A DNA stretch of 31,390 nt, from contig CAJPVJ010000228.1 of NCBI GenBank assembly GCA_905397405.1, positions 1 through 31,390 of the forward strand, written 5' to 3'. The DNA comes from Oppiella nova (Eukaryota; Arthropoda; Arachnida; Sarcoptiformes; Oppiidae). The translations under genes and the position numbers were made by a program. Below the pieces are notes generated by a model, which was not told the DNA's origin, did no database searches, and saw only the letters and a list, made by a program, of their open reading frames with translations. Shown piece after piece: positions 1-10,972 of this stretch; position 1 is the first letter of the stretch; every line of letters begins with the position of its first letter.

Positions 1-1480
1 GTGTATACATATTTTTAAATTAAAGCATAATTTCATAAAACTTATTTCAATTAACACAAAATAATTCTATTGAGAGATTTTACAGTAATATATATATGTT
101 TAATTCACTGTATAGTCAAGTATATAAATGTTGTCAAGAAATTAAATATCTATTAGACTATTTTAAAATATCAAATATATTGTGGGAACCAAAATGTAAA
201 ATAATATTTTATATTTTTTTTGGTTAAATAACATTTATATTATTAGTAAGCATAATCATGTTTTCATATAAACATAATATATATGAATATACTAGATATT
301 TTCTATAAAATGTTACATGATACCTGTTATATTGTTTATGGGTTAATATACTCTAATTAATTTGTATTAATATAAGACTATTGCAGTATCTGTTTATAAT
401 AATGTATAACAACTAATGTTTATAAGTTTAAAGAATATGTTTATAGAATCCTATGTTATGCACAATAAGTTGAATAATGTTTATGAATGTAAGTGATATC
501 TAAATTCAAGGATTATTATGAATTCCTTTCAATGCATAACTCTGAATATTAATATTATATAACTCTTTGTCTCTCATAACTGAGAGTCACTTCTGTACTA
601 CACATCTGATATGTTTAAATAAATTATATTTTCTAGTAGTGAACACAAAGTATTTATTTTATTATCACTACACAATTTAAGAATATGTAATATTTGAGAC
701 AATTATAGTTAAATTATATACTTTGTAACTTAATAATAAAGGCAATTGTAATCAAACCATAAGTGAGTGTAATCCGTAAATATGATATGAATTAATATTT
801 AGGTTAGATAAAATATCATTAAAAGATATATAAATATATATATCTCATGTTTCATTAAATTATTAGTAATACAATTTATAAAATATTAATTATTAGATTT
901 TGACCTTTAAAAATGTTCCAATATTAAATTTAAAAAAAAATATTTTGTATGATTTAAAAATATTGTATGGATTAAATATAAAATTAAATTATATAGGATT
1001 ATAAATTATATAAAATACTGTATAATTCGATACTGTATAAAGGTATTATACCTATAATCAAGCATTTGAGGTTGCATATCAAGTATATTATAAATGAGAA
1101 AAATATTCAGTAGTGAAAAAATGTAATTTGTAAAACTTATTAAATGAATAATTAATAACTATTATGCAGTTATAATATTATATATTTAAACTTAAATTTT
1201 TAAAAAAAATCTAAATTAAACTGATTATGAGGTTAATATATAACTTTTAAAATACGATAACTTAAAAGTTATTATTTAATTGTAATTCGCATATAATGAC
1301 AAAAGTAACTTGCGGTACAATTACTTTTAAATATACTATAATTAATCAAACTATTAGTTTATAAACGTAATTTAATATATTTAATAATAATCTTATGAAA
1401 TATTCATTAATTATTATTATTGAAATGCATTTCACAGTAATCTAAGCGCTAATATATTAATAATAACATTTTATATTTGC
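1..1480. other. AT-rich stretch without a recognisable gene
   Basis: No open frame of useful length and no RNA gene is visible on either strand. The only structured part is a possible solo LTR at 181-672, listed separately. The right end runs into the presumed 3' boundary of the Ty3-like element. Confidence 0.7.
181..672 (+). mobile_element. candidate solo LTR (weak)
   Basis: The segment starts TGTGGGAACC and ends ATCACTACA, so it has the TG...CA ends of an LTR. Near its right end is an AAATAA-type polyadenylation signal followed by a T-rich end, as in R-U5 regions. I see no convincing target site duplication and no second copy in the window. It is in the opposite orientation to the neighbouring Ty3-like element and is not its LTR. 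It could be chance in AT-rich DNA. Confidence 0.25.
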
Positions 1481-1731
1481 AATCCGACACATCATATCTC
1501 CCCCTCCGATATATTAGACGTCTCTAATATATTTAATAGGAAGTCAGATAATAAGTGTCAGGTAACAATGAGCTCAATAAAATGATCAAAATGCTAGCAT
1601 ATAAAATACATGTAAAACCTTTATAATAATTAGATCTATATTACGGCCAAAAGTAATACTAATAGTATTTCTATACTTAATATATAAACTATTTATTTAT
1701 AATTAAAAACAAATTATTACAATATTAATAT

Positions 1732-1953
1732 TTATTTGTCATAAACATTATCACCGTAACGTACCGGTGCTTTTACGACACGACCTGTGCGAGTGGTCGT
1801 TGCCGGGTTATTTATATGGGTTTGAACTAAGGGTTCATTATCAATGTTAGTAAAGCTTGGATTATTAGTTTGGGTTTGGGTTTGAGATGTATTCAGATTA
1901 ACATTACTAGTGTTAGAAATAATAGGCAATTCAATTGCAATGTTTTCATTCAC
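1732..1953 (-). other. 3' coding piece of the Ty3-like element
   Basis: A short open piece ends in a basic motif, TRTGRVVKAPVRYGD. GR-x-x-K-x-P-x-R-Y motifs of this sort are common at the C-terminal end of Ty3 Pol proteins. The rest is Asn/Thr/Gln-rich. It lies between pol and the purine-rich tract, where that end of Pol is expected. It is a part of the element and not a host gene. Confidence 0.6.
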
Positions 1954-2110
1954 ATCGCCGTCTGACTCATAATAGCAGTCAGTTTCGCTGCTACTCGGCT
2001 CATTATTGTCGGTATTTAAGGCCTCGATGTTAGCCTGGTATTTTTCTGGTAGTGGGTGTGTATCAATAAAATTATAATCTTTAGAATAATAATGCTCAAT
2101 TAATCTAACA

Positions 2111-5100
2111 TTAACTTTTTTTATGTATATCAGGGTTTAATACATCCTGTAATAAGTAAACATTTTTACCACATTTCATAATTACGATATATGGACCCTG
2201 GTACTTTGATTGTAAAGCGATATGCTTATTAGGGTCTAAACTGCGGTTTTTAATCAAAACTAAATCACCGATTAAATATATGGGCTGTCGGTGTTTTTGA
2301 TTATATTGCTGGGCAACGCGTATTTGTTTAGCTTTAATCCTTTGCTTAACCTTGTCAATTTCTTTTTGATATAATTTATTAGTTTTGTCATTAAATAGGT
2401 TAGGTTGAAAATGGGTTTTCTGTTTATAATTTAAATCATTGTCTAAGTATGTAAATGGCATGCGGTTAAAAAGTAGTTCAAAAGGGGTTTTATTTGTCGT
2501 TGAATTTAGCTTGGTATTTATGCTAAATCTGCATGACGGGATTAATAAGTCCCAGTCTGTGTCCGACTGTAATTCAGTTAAATTTGTACGTAAATATTCT
2601 TTAATTACCGCATTTGATCTCTCGACCCCTCCCTGGCACTGGGGGTTGAATCCTGATGTATATTTTTGAATAGTTGGGGGATGAACTGAAATAATTGCAT
2701 TCACAATTTCACTTAAAAATACTCTACCTAGGTCAGATTGTAATATGAGTGGCGGACTGTGTCTGGTGATGATGTCCTCATAAATAAACTTCCCAACATT
2801 ATATGCGTCCTGGTTGGGTATAGCTCTCATTTCTATGTACTTGGTGAAACAATCTATCGCCACTACAATATACTTGTTGTCCCTGGGTGATGTGTCCAAT
2901 GGACCTGTAATATCAATTTCTACTCTGCTAAAAGGTTTTTCAATAGGCAATAAGTCACAATAACCAGGTTTAGTTTTACGGTTAATTTTATTTATTTGAC
3001 AAGAATGACAATTTTTTGTAAAATCTTTAATTTGGGTGTACATTAAAGGCCAGTAATATTTTGTGCGTATTTTTTGGTATGTATTAGTATGACCAAAGTG
3101 TCCGCACATTGGATGCTCATGGTATTCTCGTATTACTGTATTTTGATATTTTTTAGGCAAATATATAGCATAATAGGGTATGTTATCAATAGTTACTAAT
3201 TTATACAATATATTGTCATTTATATCAATAAAAATATTATTGTCAGATATTTGACCTTGTTCAAATTCTGATATAATGTTACTGATGTAAGGGTCATTTC
3301 GCTGCTCCTCTGACATATTAATAGACTCTAACCTTTTGCACTTAAATATTTTAAACCCGACACCATCGCTCTCATAATCAGTTTTGATGTTATCAATAGG
3401 CAAACGGCTTAAATTATCGGGTTGACAAGTATGATTAGGTGTTTTATAAACAACATTAAACTCAAAATCTGTTAAATAATTAGTCCATTGAAATAGACGT
3501 GAGTTTACCTTGCTACTTGATCTTATATAGCAAATACATGAGTGGTCAGTAATGATGGTAAATGGTCGTCCTATTAAAAATTGTCTTAAATATCTCACAC
3601 AGTAATATACTGCAAAATATTCTTTTTCCGTGATATGCCAATTGCGCTGATAACCAGATAATGTTTTACTTACGTATGCAATGACCCTCTCATTGTTAGC
3701 CATGTCCTTTTGGCATAGGGTACCGCCCACCCCATAATCTGATGCGTCCGTCTTTAAAATAGTGTCTAAATTGTCCTCAAAATGTGCTAAAATAGGTGCA
3801 GATATAAGCAATTGTTTCAATTTATCAAATGCATCATGGTGTTTATCTGTCCACACATATTTTGTATTTTTGTTTAATAAATCATATAATGGTCGTGATA
3901 CTATACTGCAGTCCTTAATATGGTCTCTATTGAAATTAACATGTCCCAAAAAACTTTGTAATTGTTTGACGTTAGTGGGTACAGGCATCTTTACAATAGC
4001 CTCTACTTTTTTCTCGTCTAGGGAAACGCCTTGTTCATTAATGTTAAAACCTAAAAATTTCACTTCAGTCACACCAAATTCACATTTACTACTTTTAAGT
4101 TTTAAATTATATGTTTTAAACCTTTCAAACACAGTTTTTAAGCGCTGTAAAAACTCTGTAAATGTTTTTGCGAATATAATGCAGTCATCAATATATGTAA
4201 TTAATATATTATATTCTAAACCTGACATTACTGTATTAATTGTTTGTGAAAAGGCTCCAGGTGAATTACGCAATCCCTGAGCTAATACAGTAAACATATA
4301 GTGTCCAGTGTCGGTAGAAAATGCAGTTTTTTCCTGGCTTTGTTTGTCAAGTGCTACTTGTAAAAATGAACTTGTCAAGTCAATTTTGGCGTAATACTTA
4401 CAGCCAGATAAATTTGATAATATGTCCTTTATAGGTGGTATCGGAAAGTGTGCCGGTGTAGTTATAGAATTTAACTTACGATAATCTAAAACCAATCTCA
4501 CCCCATCACTTTTAGGACATAAAAGTACCGGGCTATTGAATGGTGATATCGATGGGACCACAATTCCGGCGTCCAAGTACATTTGGACCTGGTCTCTTAT
4601 ATATTGTTTTTCAACCTGGGACAATCTATAGTTAGGTGTGTTTACAATTTTATTTTCGGTATTTATTGTGTGTTTAATTATATCGCAATAGCCTAGGTCT
4701 AGTTCATGCTTGCTAAAAATAAAATTATATTCATTTAATAATTGTAATAATTGTGTTTTTTCATGTAATAATAAGTTCTCATTAATATTAAATACGATCT
4801 CATTATCAATACACTTATTGTGTAAATCATTTTGTCTCAAAATATTTTGTATTACAGTTTGTTTACGCGTTGGTTTTGTATTACAATTAATAATATTACT
4901 ATTTTTATTAGAGTTTAATACAGTATAATTTTGCTTAATTGTTATACACTTTTTAAATGATTTATTCTCGATTTCAATTTGTGGTATAATATACTGATTG
5001 TTACAATTTATATCCGATTGATATGCAACAATTTGACCTTTATAAATATTTGTGTTAAAGGGCATTGGATTTGCAATTAAAATTTTTGTATTATGTTTAT

Positions 5101-5647
5101 CGTTTGGGAAAAACATTGTGTTTGCAGCAATTAGATTGTGTTTTTGCTGTAAATTAATACTCGACTCTATATCGCAAATGTTTATAATTTGAGATTTAGT
5201 ATTTATGTCAATAATTTTATATGAGTTTTTTGGTATAGAAACAGTATATTTGCTATAAAATTTTGCTTTTTTCATAGCATTATTTTTAATTTGAGATTTA
5301 TTGGTATTTTTATCTGGAGGAAATACAATAACTGAATTAATTTTGTAATTAATTAACATTTTAGACATTTGACAAAAATCAGAGCCCAGTAAAATTTGGT
5401 CATCAAAATTATCGCATACTAGTACTGAATTTATAAAGTAAGCTTGGTCATCAATATACAGTACTAAGTCTGTCTCACCATATGGTAAAAACTTATTGTT
5501 ATTTACAGAGATACACATCATATCTGTTGGACGTATAATTAGCTTTAAAAATATACTGATATCTTTGCAAATCGCAGTTTGATTAGACGCTGTATCAATG
5601 CATGCATTCAAAATTGTATTGTTAATAGTAACTGGTACATATATCAA
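2111..5647 (-). CDS. Pol polyprotein of the Ty3-like element
   Basis: This 1178-residue frame carries the standard Ty3 Pol domains. An aspartic protease motif (ACIDTASNQ) is at residues 15-23. Reverse transcriptase occupies about 340-530, with LDYRKLNS at 387-394 and the catalytic YIDD at 485-488. RNase H begins with TDAS at about 633-636. The integrase zinc-binding HHCC region is at about 846-884. The integrase core shows the expected acidic residues near D912, D972 and E1009, the last in GGVERSN. No chromodomain is seen. YIDD in place of the commoner YLDD or YVDD is a normal variant. The family is certain; the exact lineage would need a tree. Confidence 0.93.
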   Translation of the reverse strand: MIYVPVTINNTILNACIDTASNQTAICKDISIFLKLIIRPTDMMCISVNNNKFLPYGETDLVLYIDDQAYFINSVLVCDNFDDQILLGSDFCQMSKMLINYKINSVIVFPPDKNTNKSQIKNNAMKKAKFYSKYTVSIPKNSYKIIDINTKSQIINICDIESSINLQQKHNLIAANTMFFPNDKHNTKILIANPMPFNTNIYKGQIVAYQSDINCNNQYIIPQIEIENKSFKKCITIKQNYTVLNSNKNSNIINCNTKPTRKQTVIQNILRQNDLHNKCIDNEIVFNINENLLLHEKTQLLQLLNEYNFIFSKHELDLGYCDIIKHTINTENKIVNTPNYRLSQVEKQYIRDQVQMYLDAGIVVPSISPFNSPVLLCPKSDGVRLVLDYRKLNSITTPAHFPIPPIKDILSNLSGCKYYAKIDLTSSFLQVALDKQSQEKTAFSTDTGHYMFTVLAQGLRNSPGAFSQTINTVMSGLEYNILITYIDDCIIFAKTFTEFLQRLKTVFERFKTYNLKLKSSKCEFGVTEVKFLGFNINEQGVSLDEKKVEAIVKMPVPTNVKQLQSFLGHVNFNRDHIKDCSIVSRPLYDLLNKNTKYVWTDKHHDAFDKLKQLLISAPILAHFEDNLDTILKTDASDYGVGGTLCQKDMANNERVIAYVSKTLSGYQRNWHITEKEYFAVYYCVRYLRQFLIGRPFTIITDHSCICYIRSSSKVNSRLFQWTNYLTDFEFNVVYKTPNHTCQPDNLSRLPIDNIKTDYESDGVGFKIFKCKRLESINMSEEQRNDPYISNIISEFEQGQISDNNIFIDINDNILYKLVTIDNIPYYAIYLPKKYQNTVIREYHEHPMCGHFGHTNTYQKIRTKYYWPLMYTQIKDFTKNCHSCQINKINRKTKPGYCDLLPIEKPFSRVEIDITGPLDTSPRDNKYIVVAIDCFTKYIEMRAIPNQDAYNVGKFIYEDIITRHSPPLILQSDLGRVFLSEIVNAIISVHPPTIQKYTSGFNPQCQGGVERSNAVIKEYLRTNLTELQSDTDWDLLIPSCRFSINTKLNSTTNKTPFELLFNRMPFTYLDNDLNYKQKTHFQPNLFNDKTNKLYQKEIDKVKQRIKAKQIRVAQQYNQKHRQPIYLIGDLVLIKNRSLDPNKHIALQSKYQGPYIVIMKCGKNVYLLQDVLNPDIHKKS

Positions 5648-5736
5648 ATTATCATTTGAATTTAAATTAAATGTAAAGATATAATAATGAGGGATTTCTA
5701 TTGAATCGAGAGAGAGACCCCCTGGACATCCCTCTC

Positions 5737-7821
5737 TTATATGTTTAAATCATCGTTAGTTTGATTGACATGATTGCCCTTGATACTTTTAATTTGTTTA
5801 ACAACGCTTTGTTTATGGTCAGCACCTTGGTCATTACTTTGGCCGCGAACATTTCTATCAATTTGCATGGTCTTACTATTTTGCCAGAATTGTGTTTGTT
5901 TATTAGCTGATACACTTTTGTTAAAATATTTAGGATTATTTGAATAATTGTTAGTATTAGCATTTTGTGGTTTATTCATAGCATAGTTAGCCTGGTCATT
6001 ACACTGTGAGACATTTGTATTGGGATCTGGTTTACGGTTATAATTATTATTGTATTTAAAGTTTTTGTTATTTTTGAAAGCAAAGTTTTGTTTAATTTTA
6101 CTGTTTTCATTAGAACTTTCAATTTGTTTTGAAATGTGCTTATTTCTATCTGGACACTTCCAGATTTTATGGTCAAGTGACCCACATGCAAAACATTTAT
6201 AGACTGGACCTTGATTGTCAGTACCTTGATTATTTATGTTTGGGTTATAAAAATTGCTGTTATATTGATTTGCATGTGACTGTGGTTTATTAGTAGCTTC
6301 TTGATTTTGTGTTGTTTGTGGTGTCTGTTTGACATAATTATTATTGTGTTTAAAATTAGACTGATTATAATTTTTGTTTTTAAATTTAAAACCTTGTTTA
6401 GACTGAAATTTACCGTAAGGTCTGTCAATCAAATAATTCATCTCGTTGAGATTCTCAGAATTAATAGCAAGTTGTTTAAATTCTTGTAGGCCTCCAGACA
6501 AAGGCCAGATACCAAGGTTTAGTATCTTGTTACGAATTTGGTATTTTAAACCAAAAGTTAAAATCTCAATCTTTTCACTCATAGGCATCCGTTCGGACAC
6601 ACTTTCTATCAAATCCATACCCCTGTTAATATATGCTCGAACATTCTCATCCTTAAATTGTTTCAAGGTGTTTAACCTATATCTATTAGTAATACTTTTA
6701 CTTTTAGCTTGGAACTCATTTAAAAAGTCAGTACGCAAAATTAGCCAGGTAATAGATTCAAGGGACGGATATTTATCAGCTAGCCAATTAATCACGTCTT
6801 CAGACACATATCGCGCAAAGTTTTTAATTTTATGAGCGTCAGACCACTGATTTAATATAGATGACTTTTCGTACTTTCTGAGCCAAATTTTTGGGTCCAT
6901 GTCATATGTAAAATTTGGCGGCTTATGTATAGTTTGTGTTGTCATGGTTAAATTCTCAAGTGCATGGATTAGTTGGTCACCACTAGAGCTACTAGCATTA
7001 GTATTTGTATGTGGCAATGATCTCATGTGAGCTAGGTTATTTGATAGTGGTATTTGATTACCACGGTTAGGTACACTATATTGTGTGGCATTATTGCTAA
7101 CATTTGGCAAATAATTTGATACACACGGATTGTTTAATGTGCTGTATACAGTATTAGTATTTTGTGACCGGATATTGGGTAGACTAAATGTCGTTGTACG
7201 ATCACGATTAGTGTTTGTGAATATTGGTCGTATTGTATTACTATAAGTCACGCTCGTTGGCAAAGTATTAATTTGAGAATCGACACTAGTTATATAATTT
7301 GAGCCTGAAATGATATCTCTATTATTGCGAATAATTTGATTTAATTGTGAAACAGTAGGTGCTCGCATATTTATAGCTTGTTCAGAATTTAACAAATTAT
7401 TAGTGTCATGTTGGTTTTGAGAAACTGGTATATTTGAGTAATTTGAATGACTGCCATATAATGCAACTATGCGATTCAACTCATCGCTAGAGCACCTCTC
7501 ATATAACTCAAACATTACTATGTCTGGACTAAAAATGCCAAGCTCATATTTCTCAATCAAATCCGATTTTACATAGTTAGGAACAGATTGCATAATATTA
7601 ATAAATTGTATCATGCTTGGTTTGTTAAAAGTCTCATTAATAATTGTATTCTCTGTATCATTATGATTAATAATAGTATCCTCACTTACATGTCCGTATC
7701 CATTTTCATTTGATTCTGGTAGAAAATCATAACCTCCCGGCCCCCATATAACCGGTAGGTCGTTGGAAAATGACGCCATTATGGTTGAATGTAGGGTGTA
7801 CTTGCTTGAAACGACAGGCAA
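5737..7821 (-). CDS. Gag-like structural protein of the Ty3-like element
   Basis: This 694-residue frame has a long low-complexity, Asn/Ser/Thr-rich N-terminal half. A capsid-like helical region follows at about residues 305-460, with the DMDPKIWLRKYE segment at its start and NRYRLNTLKQFKDENVRAYINR inside it, a pattern usual in Ty3 Gag. A basic Asn/Lys-rich linker leads to one CCHC zinc knuckle at about residues 543-556 (CFACGSLDHKIWKC, spacing CX2CX4HX4C). The tail is again Asn/Lys-rich. It is the first gene of the element and lies just upstream of pol; many Ty3 elements link the two by a translational frameshift or read-through. Assignment rests on the zinc knuckle and position before pol. 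Confidence 0.85.
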   Translation of the reverse strand: MPVVSSKYTLHSTIMASFSNDLPVIWGPGGYDFLPESNENGYGHVSEDTIINHNDTENTIINETFNKPSMIQFINIMQSVPNYVKSDLIEKYELGIFSPDIVMFELYERCSSDELNRIVALYGSHSNYSNIPVSQNQHDTNNLLNSEQAINMRAPTVSQLNQIIRNNRDIISGSNYITSVDSQINTLPTSVTYSNTIRPIFTNTNRDRTTTFSLPNIRSQNTNTVYSTLNNPCVSNYLPNVSNNATQYSVPNRGNQIPLSNNLAHMRSLPHTNTNASSSSGDQLIHALENLTMTTQTIHKPPNFTYDMDPKIWLRKYEKSSILNQWSDAHKIKNFARYVSEDVINWLADKYPSLESITWLILRTDFLNEFQAKSKSITNRYRLNTLKQFKDENVRAYINRGMDLIESVSERMPMSEKIEILTFGLKYQIRNKILNLGIWPLSGGLQEFKQLAINSENLNEMNYLIDRPYGKFQSKQGFKFKNKNYNQSNFKHNNNYVKQTPQTTQNQEATNKPQSHANQYNSNFYNPNINNQGTDNQGPVYKCFACGSLDHKIWKCPDRNKHISKQIESSNENSKIKQNFAFKNNKNFKYNNNYNRKPDPNTNVSQCNDQANYAMNKPQNANTNNYSNNPKYFNKSVSANKQTQFWQNSKTMQIDRNVRGQSNDQGADHKQSVVKQIKSIKGNHVNQTNDDLNI

Positions 7822-7850
7822 GGAATCGTTGAACCTCCACCAATTATGTT

Positions 7851-9256
7851 ACGCAGGTCACATAAGAGCCAGAATATTCTACAAAATAACCTGGAACATA
7901 ATCTTAACCTCAAATAAGGTTAAGTTAATAATAAAAATAAATTTAATTTTCACTAACAAACCGGATCGCTATTTAAATTCAATATATAAATAAAACTGTT
8001 TTTTATACAAAGAACTTGTTTATTTAATTCAATGATTAAAGTAATTATAATTAAAATATCGCACACATTTAATTCCATCACATATTTTAAACACATTCAT
8101 GGGCGCACTCCATGAGTGCCACAATCCAACTCTCCCTGTCATAAAACTACATGTAGTATATATAATAATTTATCAGGGTAATATGAGCTGTATATAATAT
8201 AAAATTACATATAAATGCAAAGTTATAAAATGTTATATAATAATAAGTAAACTGTTATAATATAAAACTAAATAAAATATAATTTACCCGAATATTCTTA
8301 ATTATAACTAATTAAAGGTTAGGTTTCCTAACATATGTGTGAATTGCATAAAAAGTAGAAAAATTTTTGCATGTTTAAAATTATATTCCTTGTATAAAAT
8401 TTTGGTTAATACGGACCTGGACAAATCATATACCAAACAAAACCCTAACTATCCAGCTACAATTTAGTAAATAAATGGATAAAATAAACAAAACGGTATT
8501 TAAATAAATTAAAATCAAAGTAGGGTTGCCATATTCTGGCCGCCCTGTATAATGATAATGATTATTTCATGAATTTCATTTAAAATAAATAAATGACTTT
8601 TAAAGTTTAAATTAATGTAAATAAATGAATTTATGAAATCATTTACTATCACTAATAATATTATTTCACCATATTACAATTTATTTATTATTTTAATATT
8701 TGATGTAAAAGTTATATTAAATTAGGTTTTATTTTAAATGTAAATAGGTATTTTTATGTTTTATAAATTAAAATGATTAACTACTCAAAGTATTTGTATT
8801 TAAATAATTTGTAAATGATAAGTAGTGAATTAAATTATATAAATAAGAAAATAAAATTTAAATTAAATAATTTTAGTGCATTTTATTAAACATATAATAG
8901 ATTTTTAAAATAAAGCGTATCTTATTATTAATAAAATGTACTGGTATTTGTAAATTTTAAATATCCTGTTATATTACAATTTAATATATAAAGCAAAGTA
9001 ATATAATAAAATACAAACAATAAAAATTGTACTGTATTAAATATAAATTTTTATTGTATAATCATACATACAACATAAAAGTAAATATGCTACCTCATAA
9101 TTATTTTTCAAAATGTTCATGATATAAATTCATTTTATTGTTAAATGATAAATATAATATAAATTGTAGCTGTATTGTGATTTATAATTTAATTAGCAAT
9201 CAAACAAAGGATTTAAAATATATTTTAAAATTTTATCAACTAAATTAAAATTAAAC
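7851..9256. other. presumed 5' LTR side of the element and AT-rich spacer
   Basis: On the minus strand, the part near 7850-8110 has an AATAAA signal and a CA-type end just before the TGG primer-site candidate, so it probably contains R-U5 of the 5' LTR. Its other end is not recognisable. A short palindrome (TCATGG...CCATGA) lies at about 8118-8136. The stretch near 8523-8551 (AGTAGGGTTGCCATATTCTG and onward, GC-richer than its surroundings) resembles a transposon terminus but has no partner. I see no gene from 8560 to 9256. Confidence 0.45.
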
Positions 9257-9424
9257 ATGAATAAATTGTATTTTGTGGTTTTATATTTTGTGATCGTTAT
9301 CATTTGTTTAAGCCAGATTATATTAGCATGCAGAAACCGATTTGAATGCCCTCGTAATACTACATGTGATGGTGGAGTTTGTGTAGCACCTGGACTTGGT
9401 GGAGTTGGTGGTGGATCTAAATGA
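9257..9424 (+). CDS. small secreted cysteine-rich peptide with CDGGVC core
   Basis: A 55-residue open frame is below usual ORF cut-offs. A strongly hydrophobic signal peptide fills residues 1-24 (MNKLYFVVLYFVIVIICLSQ, then IILA). The mature part begins ACRNRFECPRNTTCDGGVC, four cysteines with spacing C-x5-C-x5-C-x4-C, and ends in a Gly-rich tail (GLGGVGGGSK). An NTT sequon lies inside the core. The last 25 codons are nearly identical to a tail at 18403-18474 and to a decayed one at 28306-28384, which supports real coding. I do not recognise the family; EB-like or small defence or salivary peptides have similar spacing. Function unknown. Confidence 0.65.
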   Translation: MNKLYFVVLYFVIVIICLSQIILACRNRFECPRNTTCDGGVCVAPGLGGVGGGSK

Positions 9425-10057
9425 TTAATATTACTATTACCAAGAAATCAATGTAATTTTGAATAAATATATTATAAATTAAAATACAATCAAGTTGTTG
9501 AATTTATTTATTAAATTTTATTTCCAAATACCTATTACGACATAAATATATTCTCAATTTTAAAATTAATTTCAACAAAATTTATCGTTAAATAATATTG
9601 TCTAACTTAAACAGCTTCAGTACAAAGTATAAAGTTTATATATACTAAAGTAGCTATAATATATAGTTTTAAAATTTTTATATATATATAATATATTTTA
9701 TCTATGAGTAAAATATAGACTATAACTATAAACACTTTTTAGACATTTCTAGAATCTATAATATTCATGTAAAAAGTATTTGAGAGGTGTACTGATAGTG
9801 TATGGGTTTATAGTGGTGATGCTAATCTCTGATAAGTTATCAGTATATCATAGATTAATTTACTCGACTGAACTGAACCCAAGTCTGAACTAAAAACAGT
9901 GTATTTGTTGCATTTTTGTCACTCAATCCTGTCCCTATATATAACTACAGTATATATAAAGCAAATGCAAATAAAACACATTTAATAAGTAATAAAATGA
10001 ATACTCACCAATAGTTAAATAAATTGAAAATTGTATTCAAATTTTTCATTAACTAAA
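9425..10057. other. AT-rich intergenic stretch
   Basis: No gene is seen. It separates two small plus-strand secreted-peptide genes and presumably contains the promoter of the gene starting at 10058. Confidence 0.6.
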
Positions 10058-10276
10058 ATGAACCGAGTTACTTTGACAATTGTATGCTGTGTGGTCATAT
10101 TAGGACTCTCAATTGGCCCTGTTGCTTTGGAGCCATGTTATTGGACAGGGTGCGTTTAGTTCAACCATGCCACGTGTCCACCGGATCACCGTTTAGTTAG
10201 CAAGGAAAAATGCCATGATGAATGGTGGCAAATGTTTTTAAATTTTCAACGTAAATACTGTTGCAAAAAATGTTAG
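10058..10276 (+). pseudogene. broken copy of the WTGC-type secreted cysteine-rich peptide gene
   Basis: It has the same length (219 bases) and cysteine layout as the gene at 17801, with a hydrophobic leader, the EPCYWTGC core and a CC-x-x-C end. It is broken, by about one change. The AAATGTTAGTAGCT at its 3' end, a possible splice donor in the intact copies, is conserved. A sequence like the start of exon 3 of those copies (TATAG then TACTGGGCCG) appears at about 10510-10525. It is the plus-strand partner of lectin A, tail to tail. Confidence 0.65.
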
Positions 10277-10972
10277 TAGCTAAGATTTAATTACGAAAAA
10301 GATACTTGTTAATTTTATTCAACCAAATGTATTATATTTTTTAAAAATATATGTTTTATAGCGATATTTTTATCCAGAAATGTTTCGTGTTGTGTGGTTC
10401 AGTAAATGGTTTGAAACATTAAAATTACCAATGTCACACAATTATGAACAGTATGGCATAATATTTATTTGTCTCAATTATTTAATATATTGATTATTTT
10501 ATTTATTTTATAGTACTGGGCCGATTAGTTGTATTAAGCAATGTGTAGACTTATTTGAAAAATTTGTTTTAGAAAATATGAGAATGATAAATTGTATAAT
10601 TAATATAAGATGACTTTTACAAATGCAAGCTCATTTTTAGTAAACCTAATATAAAAATTTTTACCATAGTTATTCTAAACAAGCTCCAATCAACATATTT
10701 TTGATAAAAATTTCTATTTATTCATCGATTAAATATAAATGTTTTAAAATTAATTTTATAATAATTTGATTAACTTTATTTTGAAAAATTAAGTTGAAAT
10801 TAAATTTTATGTTTTTAAAGGTTGAAAAATTTAATAAAACTATTTATTAAACTATCTATAATAGAATTTATAATCGATATTTATCTAAAATAACATAATT
10901 GCGTTTATTTTACTTCAAAAATTAATATAAAAATTTTAATTATAATGAGAATAAAACATATAACACAAATGA
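10277..10972. other. AT-rich spacer between convergent genes
   Basis: Apart from the exon-3-like start near 10510-10525, I see no coding sequence. It should hold the 3' ends and polyadenylation signals of both neighbours. Confidence 0.5.

Larger units (their letters stand above)
1491..7850 (-). mobile_element. Ty3/gypsy-like LTR retrotransposon, internal region
   Basis: The element reads leftward: gag (5737-7821), then pol (2111-5647, order protease, RT, RNase H, integrase), then a short 3' piece (1732-1953). This order (integrase last) is the Ty3/gypsy order. A purine-rich tract on the minus strand at about 1496-1508 fits a polypurine tract. A TGG-starting stretch at 7825-7842 on the minus strand fits a primer-binding site just inside an LTR end at about 7847. 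I could not match the flanking sequences as a pair of LTRs, so the outer limits are unknown. The coding part looks nearly whole, perhaps with one break, which suggests a young copy. Confidence 0.85.

Noticed and set aside
3762-4280. Plus-strand open frame of 172 codons
   Set aside because: It lies opposite the RT and RNase H coding part of pol and is a shadow. The same holds for 2439-2669, 4710-4928, 6301-6489, 6446-6835 and 7763-7993.
8111-8140. Short palindrome TCATGG...CCATGA as a regulatory site
   Set aside because: Only six or seven pairs with no second copy; not distinguishable from chance.
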